In this document: positions 29,789-38,616 of the stretch, one piece after another
How positions within the stretch are numbered: position 1 is the first letter of the stretch
How the letters are laid out: the number at the start of each line of letters is the position of its first letter
Assembly (NCBI GenBank): GCA_036675815.1
Contig: JAKFEE010000021.1
Span: forward strand, 248,001 to 312,000
Direction: 5' to 3'
Length of the DNA stretch: 64,000 bases
From: JAKFEE01 sp036675815
GTDB taxonomy: Bacteria; Pseudomonadota; Alphaproteobacteria; Rhodospirillales; Magnetospirillaceae
The notes under the pieces: generated by a model
Database searches by the model: none
Told to the model about the DNA's origin: nothing
What the model saw: the letters and a program-made list of their open reading frames with translations, nothing else
Position numbers and translations under genes: made by a program

Positions 29789-29823
29789 GACAGCTCGGTT
29801 TTTCGCAGAGGCTTTCAGCCAAC

Positions 29824-31002
29824 ATGAGCGACGCCCAGAGCCCTTGCGCTTCTGAAGGCCAGACCCGGCTTGGCCATCGTCTGTCGTTGACTGGCGAGCG
29901 CCCCCTGCGTCTGGATTCCGCCGTCGAGCTCGACAATGTCACCGTCGCCTACCAGACTTACGGCACGCTCAACGCCGACCGCTCCAACGCCATTCTGATC
30001 TGCCACGCCCTCACCGGCGACCACTATGTGGCCGACCCCCACCCGATCACCGGCAAGCCCGGCTGGTGGCATGAGTTGGTGGGGCCCGGCCGGGTGCTGG
30101 ATACCGACCGCTATTTCCTGATCTGCTCGAACGTCCTCGGCGGCTGCATGGGCACCACCGGGCCGAAGGAGATCAACCCGGCCACCGGCAAGCCGTGGGG
30201 CACGGAGTTTCCGGTCATCACCATCGGCGACATGGTCCAGGTCCAGGCCAGACTGCTCGATCATTTGGGCATCGACCAGCTCTTCTGCGTCATCGGCGGC
30301 TCGATGGGCGGCATGCAGGTGCTGGAGTGGGCCGCAAGCTATCCCGAGCGGGTGTTCGCGGCGGTGCCCATCGCCGGCGCCGCGCGGCACTCGGCCCAGA
30401 ACATCGCCTTCCATGAGGTCGGGCGCCAGGCCATCATCGCCGACCCCGATTGGTGCAACGGCGAATACCTGCTCTGCGGCAAGCATCCGCATCGCGGCTT
30501 GGCGGTGGCGCGCATGGCCGCCCACATCACCTACCTGTCGGAATCGGCGCTGCACCGCAAGTTCGGGCGCAATCTCCAGGATCGTGAGGCCTTCGCCTAC
30601 GGCTTCGACGCCGATTTCCAAGTCGAGAGCTATCTGCGCCACCAGGGCTCGACCTTCGTCGAGCGCTTCGACGCCAACTCCTATCTCTACATAACCCGCG
30701 CCATGGACTATTTCGACCTGGCGGCAGAGAACGGCGGCGTGCTGGCCAATGCCTTCCGTGGCACCAAGACCCGGTTCTGCGTGATCTCGTTCTCGAGCGA
30801 TTGGCTGTTCCCCACCCCCGAGAGCCGCATGGTCGTGCATGCCCTGAACGCGGTCGCCGCCAATGTCAGCTTCGTCGAGGTGGTCTCGGACAAGGGGCAC
30901 GATGCCTTCCTGTTGGACGAGCCGGAGTTTCACGCGACGCTGTCGGGCTTCCTCAACGGCGCCGCCGAACGCCGCGGATTGGCGCGCAAGGTGGGGGCAT
31001 GA
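29824..31002 (+). CDS. metX: Homoserine O-acyltransferase MetX
   Basis: Acylates homoserine (acetyl- or succinyl-CoA) in the first committed step to methionine. 392 residues, alpha/beta-hydrolase fold. Nucleophile Ser in GGSMGGMQVLEW, Asp in FSSDWLFPT and His in DKGHDAFLLDE complete the triad; NVLGGCMGTTGP and RITRAMDYFDL-like LYITRAMDYFDL are family signatures. Acyl-CoA preference cannot be fixed by eye. ATG 29824 lies behind a divergent promoter region. The last codon overlaps metW by 4 nt, the standard metX-metW arrangement. Confidence 0.95.
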   Translation: MSDAQSPCASEGQTRLGHRLSLTGERPLRLDSAVELDNVTVAYQTYGTLNADRSNAILICHALTGDHYVADPHPITGKPGWWHELVGPGRVLDTDRYFLICSNVLGGCMGTTGPKEINPATGKPWGTEFPVITIGDMVQVQARLLDHLGIDQLFCVIGGSMGGMQVLEWAASYPERVFAAVPIAGAARHSAQNIAFHEVGRQAIIADPDWCNGEYLLCGKHPHRGLAVARMAAHITYLSESALHRKFGRNLQDREAFAYGFDADFQVESYLRHQGSTFVERFDANSYLYITRAMDYFDLAAENGGVLANAFRGTKTRFCVISFSSDWLFPTPESRMVVHALNAVAANVSFVEVVSDKGHDAFLLDEPEFHATLSGFLNGAAERRGLARKVGA

Positions 31003-31634
31003 ACCTGCGCGACCTCGACCGCTCGATGCGCATCGATCTGCAGTTGATCGCCGACATGGTCGAACCGTCGACGCGCGTGCTCGACGTCGGTTGCGGTGAC
31101 GGCACCCTGCTCGCCCATCTCGACCGCTACAAGAACGTCGACGGGCGCGGCATCGAGCTGTCGATGGAGGGCGTGAGCGCCGCCGTCAGCCACGGGCTGT
31201 CGGTCATCCAGGGCGACGCCGACACCGACCTCAAGGACTATCCGTCGGGCGCGTTCGATTACGTGATCCTCAGCCAGACGCTGCAGGCGACCTACGACCC
31301 CAGGGGCGTCGTCGAGCACATGCTGCGCATCGGCCGCCACGCCATCGTCTCCTTCCCCAATTTCGGCCACTGGACCATCCGCTGGCAGCTGGCGGCGCTC
31401 GGCCGCATGCCGGTGACCGAGAACCTGTGGTCGCAGTGGTACGACACACCCAACATCCACCTGTGCACGATCAAGGATTTCGTGACGCTGTGCGGCAAGC
31501 TGGGCATCACCATCGAAAGGGGCGTCACCCTGAACGCCCGCGGCCGCGTCATGCCCTATGCCGCCCACGGCCTGCTCGCCAACCTGTTCGGCGAACAGGC
31601 GGTGTTCATGCTGAGCCGGTCGCAGGCCCCTTGA
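30999..31634 (+). CDS. metW: Methionine biosynthesis protein MetW
   Basis: 211-residue methyltransferase-fold protein. Motif I VLDVGCGDGTLL and the family hallmark ILSQTLQATYDPRGV, then VSFPNFGHWTIRWQL and WYDTPNIHLCTIKDF. MetW is needed with MetX for homoserine acylation in several proteobacteria, probably as a partner protein. ATG 30999 sits inside the metX stop (ATGA). A hairpin with no T-run follows (31645-31661). Confidence 0.95.
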   Translation: MNLRDLDRSMRIDLQLIADMVEPSTRVLDVGCGDGTLLAHLDRYKNVDGRGIELSMEGVSAAVSHGLSVIQGDADTDLKDYPSGAFDYVILSQTLQATYDPRGVVEHMLRIGRHAIVSFPNFGHWTIRWQLAALGRMPVTENLWSQWYDTPNIHLCTIKDFVTLCGKLGITIERGVTLNARGRVMPYAAHGLLANLFGEQAVFMLSRSQAP

Positions 31635-31644
31635 CCCTGCGGAC

Positions 31645-31661
31645 CGGAGCGCGGAGCTCCG
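31645..31661. terminator. Hairpin between convergent metW and methyltransferase genes
   Basis: CGGAGC, loop GCGGA, GCTCCG: a 6-bp stem in the 44-nt gap between the two stop codons. Could end transcription from either side, but there is no T-run, so intrinsic termination is uncertain. Confidence 0.35.
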
Positions 31662-31678
31662 ATCACATCACCTGGACC

Positions 31679-32479
31679 TTAGTCGCCGGCTTGGTCGCGC
31701 CTGGCGGTCATCCCCCGCAGCCCTTGCGGCAGGGCGACATAGCCGCGGTTTTTCGCCGGTTTCAGGCGCATGGGCGTGCCGGCATAGATCTGCTTGGCGG
31801 CCTCGACGATCAGCACCCCGGCCAGTGGCGGAAACAGCCGCGCCCCCACCTGCTCCCAGGCCGGTGCCGACTTCAGCAGCACCCGCGAGCGCGCCGGCGG
31901 CACGTAGAGGGCCGCTTGGCTTTGCAACGGCGTGAACATGCAATCGCGCAGCAGCCGCGATAGCTGACTGGGCGCGTAGGGCCGGCCACAGCCGAACGGC
32001 GTGCGCTCGAGACGAGCCCAGATGCCGCGGCGATTGGGCACCACCACCACCAGACGGCCGCCGTCGGCGAGCACCCGCCACACCTCGCGCATCATCGGCC
32101 GCACCTGCTCGGCGGATTCGAGCGCGTGCACGATGAGCAGGCGGTCGATGGAGCGGTCGGGGAGCGGCAGTTCGACCTCGTCGGCCAGGGCCACGGCATT
32201 GGGCGCCTCGCGCGGCCAGGCGAGCACGCCCTGCGATGCCGGCATAACGGCGATCACCCGCTCGGCCTCCTCGACGAAGGGGCGCAGATAAGGGGTGGCG
32301 AAGCCCAGGCCAAGCACCCGCATGCCGCTGACGTCGGGCCAGATCACGCGCAGCCGGCGGCGGACGATGCGCTGGGCCACCTGCCCGAGGCTCGAGGCAT
32401 AGAAGTCCCTGAGGTCGACAACGTCGGTCCAGTTGCCGGCCGTGCCGAGATCGGGGCCCTGCAGGAACAGCTCGCGCAA
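31679..32479 (-). CDS. Class I SAM-dependent methyltransferase of unknown substrate
   Basis: 266 residues. N-terminal DVVDLRDFYASSLGQVAQR is typical of an alphaproteobacterial family that often neighbours gloB. Motif I is a modified VLGLGFATPYL, later VLADGGRLVVVVPNRRG. The C-terminus is hydrophobic and ends basic. The start appears to be TTG at 32479, backed by AAGGA 7 nt upstream; no ATG or GTG lies nearby in frame. Divergent from gloB. Substrate not inferable. Confidence 0.8.
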   Translation of the reverse strand: MRELFLQGPDLGTAGNWTDVVDLRDFYASSLGQVAQRIVRRRLRVIWPDVSGMRVLGLGFATPYLRPFVEEAERVIAVMPASQGVLAWPREAPNAVALADEVELPLPDRSIDRLLIVHALESAEQVRPMMREVWRVLADGGRLVVVVPNRRGIWARLERTPFGCGRPYAPSQLSRLLRDCMFTPLQSQAALYVPPARSRVLLKSAPAWEQVGARLFPPLAGVLIVEAAKQIYAGTPMRLKPAKNRGYVALPQGLRGMTARRDQAGD

Positions 32480-32605
32480 CGCGCCGTCCTTCGAAGAAAT
32501 TTCCGGTCAAGAATCAATGGGGCGGACGGCCGCCGGCCGCAAGGAAAACATCATGGCCTGCCCGCCGCATGGTGTTAGGCTGACGCCGACCAACGGAGGA
32601 CAGGC

Positions 32606-33376
32606 ATGTCGAAGCTCGTCGTCGAACAGATCCCGGTTCTGAACGACAACTACATCTATGTGCTGCATGAACCGAGCACCGGCTGCACCGCCGCCGTCGA
32701 CCCGGCCGTGCCCGAGCCGGTATCGGCGCTGCTTGCCGCCAAGGGCTGGCGCCTGACGCATATCCTCAACACCCACCACCACGGCGATCACACCGGCGGG
32801 AACCTGACCCTCAAACGCGATACCGGCTGCACGATCGTCGGCGCGCGCGCCGACGCCGCCCGTATTCCCGGCATCGACGTCGAGGTCGGCGAAGGCGACG
32901 CCTTCATGCTGGGCGCTGCGGCGGCGGCGGTCATGGACGTGCCGGGCCACACCGCGGGCCACATCGCCTACTGGTTTCCAGACAGCCGTGCCCTGTTCTG
33001 CGGTGACACCCTTTTTGCCCTGGGCTGCGGGCGGTTGTTCGAGGGCAGCCCCGAGCAGATGTGGCGTTCGTTGGACAAGCTGCGCGGCCTGCCCGGCGAG
33101 ACGCTGGTGTACTGCGCCCACGAATACACCCAGGCCAATGCCCGCTTCGCCCGCACCGTCGAGCGCGACAATCCGTTGCTGCTCGACCGCATACACCGGA
33201 TCGACGCGCTGCGCGGCCGGGGCATGCCGACCGTGCCGAGCCGGCTGGACGAGGAAAAGGACACCAATCCGTTCCTGCGCGCCGACCTCGACAGCCTCCA
33301 GCGGGCGGTCGGCCTACCCGGGGCCGCGGCCGACCAGGTGTTTGCCGAGGTGCGCCGGCGCAAGGATGCCTTCTAA
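32606..33376 (+). CDS. gloB: Hydroxyacylglutathione hydrolase (glyoxalase II)
   Basis: Hydrolyses S-lactoylglutathione to lactate and glutathione, finishing methylglyoxal detoxification. 256 residues, metallo-beta-lactamase fold with a dinuclear site: THHHGDHTGGN, then VPGHTAGHIAYWF and FCGDTLFALGCGRLFEG, and the last ligand in YCAHEYTQAN. The glutathione-binding C-terminal domain ends with the typical KDTNPFLR and RRRKDAF. ATG 32606 has GGAGGA 8 nt upstream; TAGGCT at 32576-32581 may be its -10. Confidence 0.95.
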   Translation: MSKLVVEQIPVLNDNYIYVLHEPSTGCTAAVDPAVPEPVSALLAAKGWRLTHILNTHHHGDHTGGNLTLKRDTGCTIVGARADAARIPGIDVEVGEGDAFMLGAAAAAVMDVPGHTAGHIAYWFPDSRALFCGDTLFALGCGRLFEGSPEQMWRSLDKLRGLPGETLVYCAHEYTQANARFARTVERDNPLLLDRIHRIDALRGRGMPTVPSRLDEEKDTNPFLRADLDSLQRAVGLPGAAADQVFAEVRRRKDAF

Positions 33377-33448
33377 GGCGCAAACGCCCGAAGTCCCTTT
33401 GGCACGCCTGCGCAAGGTGACTAACCGCGTGCTGCAAAACCGTCCGCG

Positions 33449-33664
33449 TTAGCGCTGGGAATGCTCACGCTGTGACCCGGATTTATCTCCAGCTTCTCCA
33501 TCTTCCCGTTCGGGCGTGTCGAAGCTGATCGCAACCGGATCGCTGGCAGGGAAGGTTTCCCTGAGCGCTTCGTCGAGAAGGGCGTTGACTTCGTCCATGT
33601 CGGCTGGGTCCATGTCGGCCGGCTGGCCACAAGAGGTCGCGTGGGGTTTCTTTCTCGTCGGCAT
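33449..33664 (-). CDS. Small conserved protein with FPASDP motif
   Basis: 71 residues. DEALRETFPASDPVAIS is a conserved signature in many short proteobacterial proteins of unknown function; the rest is polar and Asp/Glu-rich. ATG 33664. No partner gene is evident; gloB is convergent 72 nt away. Confidence 0.65.
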   Translation of the reverse strand: MPTRKKPHATSCGQPADMDPADMDEVNALLDEALRETFPASDPVAISFDTPEREDGEAGDKSGSQREHSQR

Positions 33665-33840
33665 ACTCTACCTCCGTACGGCAAGTTCATTTACGTAGCA
33701 CCGCGCCAAGTCACGATAGCCCAACGAGTTAATGCATATATCGCGGCAAATACGGCAAATGGGTAACTTAATATACTGCCAAGTAAAGATACTTATACTC
33801 AAAATGTCCAATAGCAGGAACTCTAGTGCGATCCTGCCTG

Positions 33841-33869
33841 TTGACTCGGCCATGCGCCATGTTCATAGG
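33841..33869 (+). promoter_or_regulatory. Candidate promoter of sdhBCD
   Basis: TTGACT (33841-33846), 17 nt, CATAGG (33864-33869), or TAGGCT (33866-33871) at 19 nt. The start would fall about 10 nt before the ATG. The surrounding stretch 33665-33886 is AT-rich and carries no gene. Confidence 0.35.
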
Positions 33870-33886
33870 CTAATTTGGACGATGTA

Positions 33887-34744
33887 ATGCCGAAAGCAAA
33901 TTCTATAATCATCAAATCATCAGACGAGGTGCCCAGCGCTACGCTGTTGAAGCGCTTCCCCATACCCAAAAACTTCGGCGTCGCACCGGGGTCGCGTATC
34001 GAGCGTGGGCGAACATGGCCCGCGCCAGAAGGCGCAAGCCGGATCAAGACATTCGAAATTTACCGCTATGATCCGGACAGCGGTGACAATCCACGCCTCG
34101 ACACGTTCACGGTCGATCTTGACGATTGCGGCCCGATGGTTCTGGACGCTCTGATCTGGATCAAGAACAACATCGATTCCACGCTGACCTTCCGCCGCTC
34201 CTGCCGGGAAGGCATTTGCGGCTCCTGCGCCATGAACATAGACGGCACCAATTGGCTGGCCTGCATAAGGTTCATCGAGGAGACGGATGCGCCCGCGAGG
34301 ATCTACCCGTTGGCGAACATGGCGGTGATCAAGGATCTCGTTGCCGATCTCACTCATGCCTTTTCGCAATACGAAATGATCGAGCCTTGGCTCCAATCGA
34401 AGACGCCCGCGCCGGACCGGGAACGGCTACAGGCCCCGGAGGACCGCGATAAGCTCAACGGCTACTATGAATGCATCCTTTGTTTTTGCTGCACCTCGGG
34501 GTGCCCGAGCCACTGGTGGAACGGCGACCGGTTCCTCGGCCCCGCCGCCCTTCTGCAAGCCTGGCGCTGGCTGACGGACAGCCGCGACGAGGCGACGGGC
34601 GAGCGGCTCGACAAACTGGAAGACCCGTTCCGGCTTTACCGTTGCCATACCATCCTGAACTGCACACGCACCTGCCCCAAGGGCCTGAATCCCGGCAAGG
34701 CCATCGCCGAGATCAAGAAAATGATCATCGAGCGCCGAAGCTGA
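33887..34744 (+). CDS. sdhB: Succinate dehydrogenase iron-sulfur subunit
   Basis: Electron-transfer subunit of complex II, 285 residues, about 25 longer than usual because of an N-terminal extension (IIIKSSDEVPSATLLKRF). All cluster ligands are present: 2Fe-2S in SCREGICGSCAMNIDGTN and WLAC; 4Fe-4S in CILCFCCTSGCPSHWW; 3Fe-4S in CHTILNCTRTCPKGLNP. The cysteine in the third position of the first site is kept. ATG 33887 preferred over TTG 33875. Followed by sdhC and sdhD but not sdhA, which is unusual. Lower GC at its 5' end than in the rest of the window hints at transfer. Confidence 0.92.
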   Translation: MPKANSIIIKSSDEVPSATLLKRFPIPKNFGVAPGSRIERGRTWPAPEGASRIKTFEIYRYDPDSGDNPRLDTFTVDLDDCGPMVLDALIWIKNNIDSTLTFRRSCREGICGSCAMNIDGTNWLACIRFIEETDAPARIYPLANMAVIKDLVADLTHAFSQYEMIEPWLQSKTPAPDRERLQAPEDRDKLNGYYECILCFCCTSGCPSHWWNGDRFLGPAALLQAWRWLTDSRDEATGERLDKLEDPFRLYRCHTILNCTRTCPKGLNPGKAIAEIKKMIIERRS

Positions 34745-34769
34745 GCGGAGAAAGGAGCGGCAACCCACC

Positions 34770-35177
34770 ATGGAACCTATTACGGGCAAGCACGCGCGAC
34801 CGCTCTCGCCGAACATCCAGATATACAGGCCGCAGCTTACCTCAGTGCTCTCCATAGCCAATCGGCTCACCGGAGTCTTCCTCAGCATCTGCGCCATGGT
34901 TCTGGTCGCCTGGCTCGTAGCGGCAGCCGCCGGACCCGAGTCCTATTCCGCCTTCCAGGGCCTGACCGGATCGTGGGCCGGACAGATTTTGCTCCTGGGC
35001 GGCACCTTTGCCTTTTTCCTGCATCTTTGCGGCGGCATCCGGCATCTGCTCTGGGATACGGTTCATGGTTTCGAGTTGCGCCAGATATACACCTCCGGCT
35101 GGATCGTGGTCGCCGCAAGTGTGGTGCTCACCTTGGCGGCTTGGATCGCGGGCCTGACGATGGCGGGGCCGAGCTGA
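34770..35177 (+). CDS. sdhC: Succinate dehydrogenase cytochrome b556 subunit
   Basis: 135-residue membrane anchor with three transmembrane helices. RPLSPNIQIYRPQLTSVLSI and ANRLTG are the N-terminal quinone-site signature (Ser/Arg region), and the haem-ligand His lies in FFLHLCGGIRHLLWD. ATG 34770, 25 nt after sdhB with GAAAGGAG upstream; ends overlapping sdhD (TGATG). Confidence 0.93.
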   Translation: MEPITGKHARPLSPNIQIYRPQLTSVLSIANRLTGVFLSICAMVLVAWLVAAAAGPESYSAFQGLTGSWAGQILLLGGTFAFFLHLCGGIRHLLWDTVHGFELRQIYTSGWIVVAASVVLTLAAWIAGLTMAGPS

Positions 35178-35623
35178 TGGGTCGGTACCGTTTTCGTTCG
35201 CCGCTGGGCCGCGCCACCGGCCTCGGCACCGCCAAGGCCGGCGCCGGGCACTGGTGGGCAGAGCGCGTGACGGCGGTGGCGCTCGTACCTTTGACGATGT
35301 GGTTCGCCGCGTCGATCATCGCACATGGCGGCAGTGATCATATGACGTTCACGGGCTGGCTGGGCTCCCCCGTGCCGGCGGGCTTGATGATCCTACTGCT
35401 GATCGTGCTTTTCTGGCATACGGAGCTAGGGCTCCAGGTGGTGATCGAGGACTATGTCCACTCCGGAGCGAAGTTCCCTGCACTGATCGTGATGCGCTTT
35501 GTGTGTTTCGCTCTGGCGCTCGCTGGAATTCTGGCGACGCTGCGGATTGCCGTCGGCGGCTGGGCAGCCGCCCCAAGCCTTTCGATGGCCTCCTTGCTGA
35601 TGCAGCCTTCTTCGATGGCTTAG
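35177..35623 (+). CDS. sdhD: Succinate dehydrogenase membrane anchor subunit
   Basis: 148 residues with three predicted membrane spans (VALVPLTMWFAASIIA; GLMILLLIVLFWHTELGL; IVMRFVCFALALAGILATL). The segment GAGHWWAERVTAVAL and the haem/quinone-region FWHTELGLQVVIEDYVH are typical of alphaproteobacterial SdhD. ATG overlaps the sdhC stop. Its 3' end overlaps the stop of the convergent M48 gene by 4 nt. No sdhA follows. Confidence 0.92.
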   Translation: MGRYRFRSPLGRATGLGTAKAGAGHWWAERVTAVALVPLTMWFAASIIAHGGSDHMTFTGWLGSPVPAGLMILLLIVLFWHTELGLQVVIEDYVHSGAKFPALIVMRFVCFALALAGILATLRIAVGGWAAAPSLSMASLLMQPSSMA

Positions 35624-36342
35624 TTGGGAAGCAGCGGCTTGCCCGCCCGCCGCTTGGCCTCGATCTCGGCGACGATCTGCCGCAGGGCGACGTAGCGCTC
35701 GGCGGTGCCGGGGTGGGTGTCGCTGCCGGCGATGATGTGCGGCTGCACCGCGCCCATCCGGCGCCACAGCGTCACCGCCCGCCGGACATCATAGCCGGCG
35801 CGCGCCACCAGATAGAGGCCGACGTAATCGGCATGCCGTTCGTCATCGCGCTCGATGCCGTCATGGAAGGCCGAATTGAGCCGTTCGAGAAGGTCACGCC
35901 GCGTATGGCCGAGGACGACGTGGGCCAGTTCGTGGCCCAGCACCAAGGCCAACTGGCTGTCGTCGACGGCGAGATCGATCATCGCGCGCGAAATGCGGAT
36001 ACGGCGCGAATCGGCATGGGCGTTGAGGCCCTGGCCGTCATCGAGCACGACGGGCAGCCGGCAATCGGCGGCGGGGCAAAACGGCACCGCCGCCTCGAAC
36101 AGCCGGTAGACGACGGGTTTGACGCGGGCGCCGCGGTCGGCATCGGTGAGCACCTCGCCGTTCTGCATCTGCCGCAGACGCTCGGGCAAGCCGCCGTTGA
36201 ATTGCGTCGCCAGGGCAGTCTGCGCCGCGGCCTCGCGCGCCGCACGGCCGGCATCGACCAGGGGCAAGAACCGGGACGGCTGCGCGCATGCCGAAAGGGC
36301 CAGCGCCACTCCCACCATCAGGATAATCATGCGAAGCTGCAA
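35620..36342 (-). CDS. M48-family metallopeptidase lipoprotein
   Basis: 240 residues. A short signal with lipobox (LALSAC) anchors it to a membrane on the periplasmic side. Zinc site HELAHVVLGH with the third ligand Glu region ERHADYVGLYL. It resembles LoiP/YcaL-type quality-control proteases. Start taken as TTG 36342, because AGGAG lies 8 nt upstream and the resulting n-region has the needed Arg; ATG 36330 is the alternative. Divergent from the queuosine operon. Confidence 0.85.
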   Translation of the reverse strand: MQLRMIILMVGVALALSACAQPSRFLPLVDAGRAAREAAAQTALATQFNGGLPERLRQMQNGEVLTDADRGARVKPVVYRLFEAAVPFCPAADCRLPVVLDDGQGLNAHADSRRIRISRAMIDLAVDDSQLALVLGHELAHVVLGHTRRDLLERLNSAFHDGIERDDERHADYVGLYLVARAGYDVRRAVTLWRRMGAVQPHIIAGSDTHPGTAERYVALRQIVAEIEAKRRAGKPLLPN

Positions 36343-36371
36343 CGGGACGACTCCTGCCTGAACAGGGCGGC

Positions 36372-36401
36372 TTGACGCCGCCTTCGCGGTATGTCTATGC
36401 C
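36372..36401 (+). promoter_or_regulatory. Candidate promoter of the queuosine operon
   Basis: TTGACG (36372-36377), 18 nt, TATGCC (36396-36401). Start near 36407 would give a leader of about 37 nt. No preQ1-type riboswitch fold is evident in that leader. Confidence 0.35.
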
Positions 36402-36443
36402 AACGGAATTAGATGCTTATCCCTAACAAAGTAAGAACAAAGA

Positions 36444-37481
36444 GTGAGACTCGACCAATTCGACTTTGACCTACCTCGAAATTGCATCGCGGAGCGCCCG
36501 GCGGTGCCGCGCGACGCCGCGCGCCTGCTGGTGCCGGGCGAGGCCGTGATGGACCTGGGCGTGCGCGACCTGCCCCATCTGCTGCGCGCGGGCGACGTGA
36601 TGGTGTTCAACGACACCCGCGTGCTGCCGGCACGGCTGAAGGGGCACCGCGGCACGGCCGCCGTCGAGGTCACCTTGCACGAGCAATACGGCATCGACCG
36701 CTGGCGTGCCTTCGCCCGGCCGGCGAAGAAACTCAAGGCCGGCGACGTCATCGTCTTTGCCGACGACTTCTCGGCCGAGGTCGAGGGCAAGGGTGATGGT
36801 GGCGAGGTGGCGCTGCGCTTCTCGGCCGCCGGGCCGGACCTGGTGGCGGCGCTGGAGCGATACGGCTCGCTACCGCTGCCGCCCTATATTCGCCGTGCGC
36901 ACGGGGCGGACGCGAGGGACCGAGAGGATTACCAGACGGTATTCGCCCGTCACGAGGGTGCCGTCGCCGCGCCGACGGCAGGCCTGCATTTCACGCCGGA
37001 GCTGCTGGCGGCCATCGACGCCCGCGGCGTGCGGCGCGTCCACGTCACCCTGCATGTCGGCGCCGGAACGTTCCTGCCGGTCAAGGTCGCCGACACCCGC
37101 GATCACAAGATGCATGCCGAGCACGGCGTCGTCAGCGCGGAGGCGGCTGCGGCCATCAATCAGGCCCGCGCCCGCGGCGGTCGCGTCGTCGCCGTCGGCA
37201 CCACCAGCCTGCGCCTGCTGGAAAGCGCCGCCCGCGAGGACGGCACGGTACGGCCGTTCGCCGGCAGCACCGACATCTTCATTACCCCCGGCTATCGCTT
37301 TCGTGTGGTCGACCTCCTCATGACCAATTTCCACCTGCCGCGGTCGACGCTGTTCATGCTGGTGTGCGCCTTCGCCGGCCTCGAGCGCATGCACGCCGCC
37401 TATCGCCACGCCATCGCCAGCGGCTATCGCTTCTATTCCTACGGCGATGCCTGCCTGCTGCACCGGGAGTATGCGCCATGA
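36444..37481 (+). CDS. queA: tRNA preQ1 ribosyltransferase-isomerase QueA
   Basis: Converts preQ1-modified tRNA to epoxyqueuosine-tRNA using the ribosyl part of SAM. 345 residues. N-terminus MRLDQFDFDLPRNCIAERP is the family start and fixes GTG 36444 as start codon; DVMVFNDTRVLPARLKG, HEGAVAAPTAGLHFT, LHVGAGTFLPVK and FITPGYRFRVVD are further signatures. First gene of queA-tgt-queF-queG; stop overlaps the tgt ATG. Confidence 0.97.
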   Translation: MRLDQFDFDLPRNCIAERPAVPRDAARLLVPGEAVMDLGVRDLPHLLRAGDVMVFNDTRVLPARLKGHRGTAAVEVTLHEQYGIDRWRAFARPAKKLKAGDVIVFADDFSAEVEGKGDGGEVALRFSAAGPDLVAALERYGSLPLPPYIRRAHGADARDREDYQTVFARHEGAVAAPTAGLHFTPELLAAIDARGVRRVHVTLHVGAGTFLPVKVADTRDHKMHAEHGVVSAEAAAAINQARARGGRVVAVGTTSLRLLESAAREDGTVRPFAGSTDIFITPGYRFRVVDLLMTNFHLPRSTLFMLVCAFAGLERMHAAYRHAIASGYRFYSYGDACLLHREYAP

Positions 37482-38605
37482 CCGCCTTTCGCTTCGAGAT
37501 CCGCGGCCGCGACGGCGCCGCCCGTGTCGGCGAGGTGCACACGGCGCATGGCGTCGTGCGCACGCCGGCGTTCATGCCGGTGGGCACCGTGGCCACGGTC
37601 AAGGCCATGCATCCCGACGACGTCGCCGCCACCGGCGCCGACATCATCCTGGGCAACACCTATCACCTCATGCTGCGCCCCGGCGCCGAGCGCGTCGACC
37701 GGCTGGGCGGCCTGCACCGCTTCATGGGCTGGCCCGGCCCCATCCTCACCGATTCCGGCGGCTTCCAGGTCATGAGCCTGTCGAAGCTGCGCAAGATCGA
37801 CGCCGATGGCGTCACCTTCCAGTCGCATCTCGATGGCAGTTCGCACCGGCTGACGCCCGAGCGCTCGATGGAGATCCAGCATCTGCTCGACGCCGACATC
37901 ACCATGTGCTTCGACGAATGCACGCCCTTCCCGGCGGCGCCGGAGGTCGCGGCGGAGTCGATGCGCCTATCGATGCGCTGGGCCCAGCGCTCGAAGGACG
38001 CCTTCGTCGCACGCCCCGGCTATGGCCTGTTCGGCATCGTCCAGGGCGGCGTCTATCCCGAGCTGCGCCAGGAATCGGCCGAGGCGCTGCAGGCCGTCGG
38101 CTTCGACGGCTACGCCATCGGCGGCCTCGCCGTCGGCGAGGGCCAGGAGGCGATGTTCGCCACCCTCGACGCCACCACGCCGCTGCTGCCGGACGATCGA
38201 CCGCGCTACCTGATGGGGGTCGGCACGCCCGACGACATCGTCGGCGCGGTCTTGCGCGGCGTCGACATGTTCGACTGTGTCATGCCGACGCGCTCGGGCC
38301 GCACGGCCAAGGCGTTCACCCGCCGCGGCTCGGTCAATGTGCGCAACGCCCGCCACATGGACGATCCGCGGCCGCTGGACGACGAATGCGCCTGCCCGGC
38401 TTGCAGCAAATACAGCCGCGCCTATCTACATCACCTCTTCCGCGCCGAGGAGATGCTGGGGCCGATGCTGCTGACCTGGCATAATCTGCAGTATTACCAG
38501 GATCTGATGCGCGGTCTGCGCCACGCCATCGCCGAAGGCCAACTGGCGGGCTTCGTTGCCGGTTTCATCGCCGATCAGGCCTTCGGCGACGTTTCGCCGC
38601 TTTAG
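37478..38605 (+). CDS. tgt: tRNA-guanine transglycosylase Tgt
   Basis: Exchanges guanine-34 of GUN-anticodon tRNAs for preQ1. 375 residues, TIM barrel. Catalytic Asp in ILTDSGGFQVMSL, second Asp in DCVMPTRSGRTA, and the zinc site CACPACSKYSRAYLHHL. ATG 37478 overlaps the queA stop by 4 nt, so the frame upstream of it is not used. Followed 11 nt later by queF. Confidence 0.97.
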   Translation: MTAFRFEIRGRDGAARVGEVHTAHGVVRTPAFMPVGTVATVKAMHPDDVAATGADIILGNTYHLMLRPGAERVDRLGGLHRFMGWPGPILTDSGGFQVMSLSKLRKIDADGVTFQSHLDGSSHRLTPERSMEIQHLLDADITMCFDECTPFPAAPEVAAESMRLSMRWAQRSKDAFVARPGYGLFGIVQGGVYPELRQESAEALQAVGFDGYAIGGLAVGEGQEAMFATLDATTPLLPDDRPRYLMGVGTPDDIVGAVLRGVDMFDCVMPTRSGRTAKAFTRRGSVNVRNARHMDDPRPLDDECACPACSKYSRAYLHHLFRAEEMLGPMLLTWHNLQYYQDLMRGLRHAIAEGQLAGFVAGFIADQAFGDVSPL

Positions 38606-38616
38606 GATCAGGACGT

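Noticed and set aside
29697..29823. SAM-II type riboswitch upstream of metX
   Set aside because: The class is common before met genes in alphaproteobacteria, but the stem and pseudoknot sequence pattern is not present here.
33665..33886. Mobile-element remnant in the AT-rich gap before sdhB
   Set aside because: No terminal inverted repeats, target duplications or transposase fragments were found; only base composition is odd.
36343..36443. preQ1 riboswitch upstream of queA
   Set aside because: No preQ1-I or preQ1-II aptamer pattern recognised in the ~37-nt leader or the surrounding gap.
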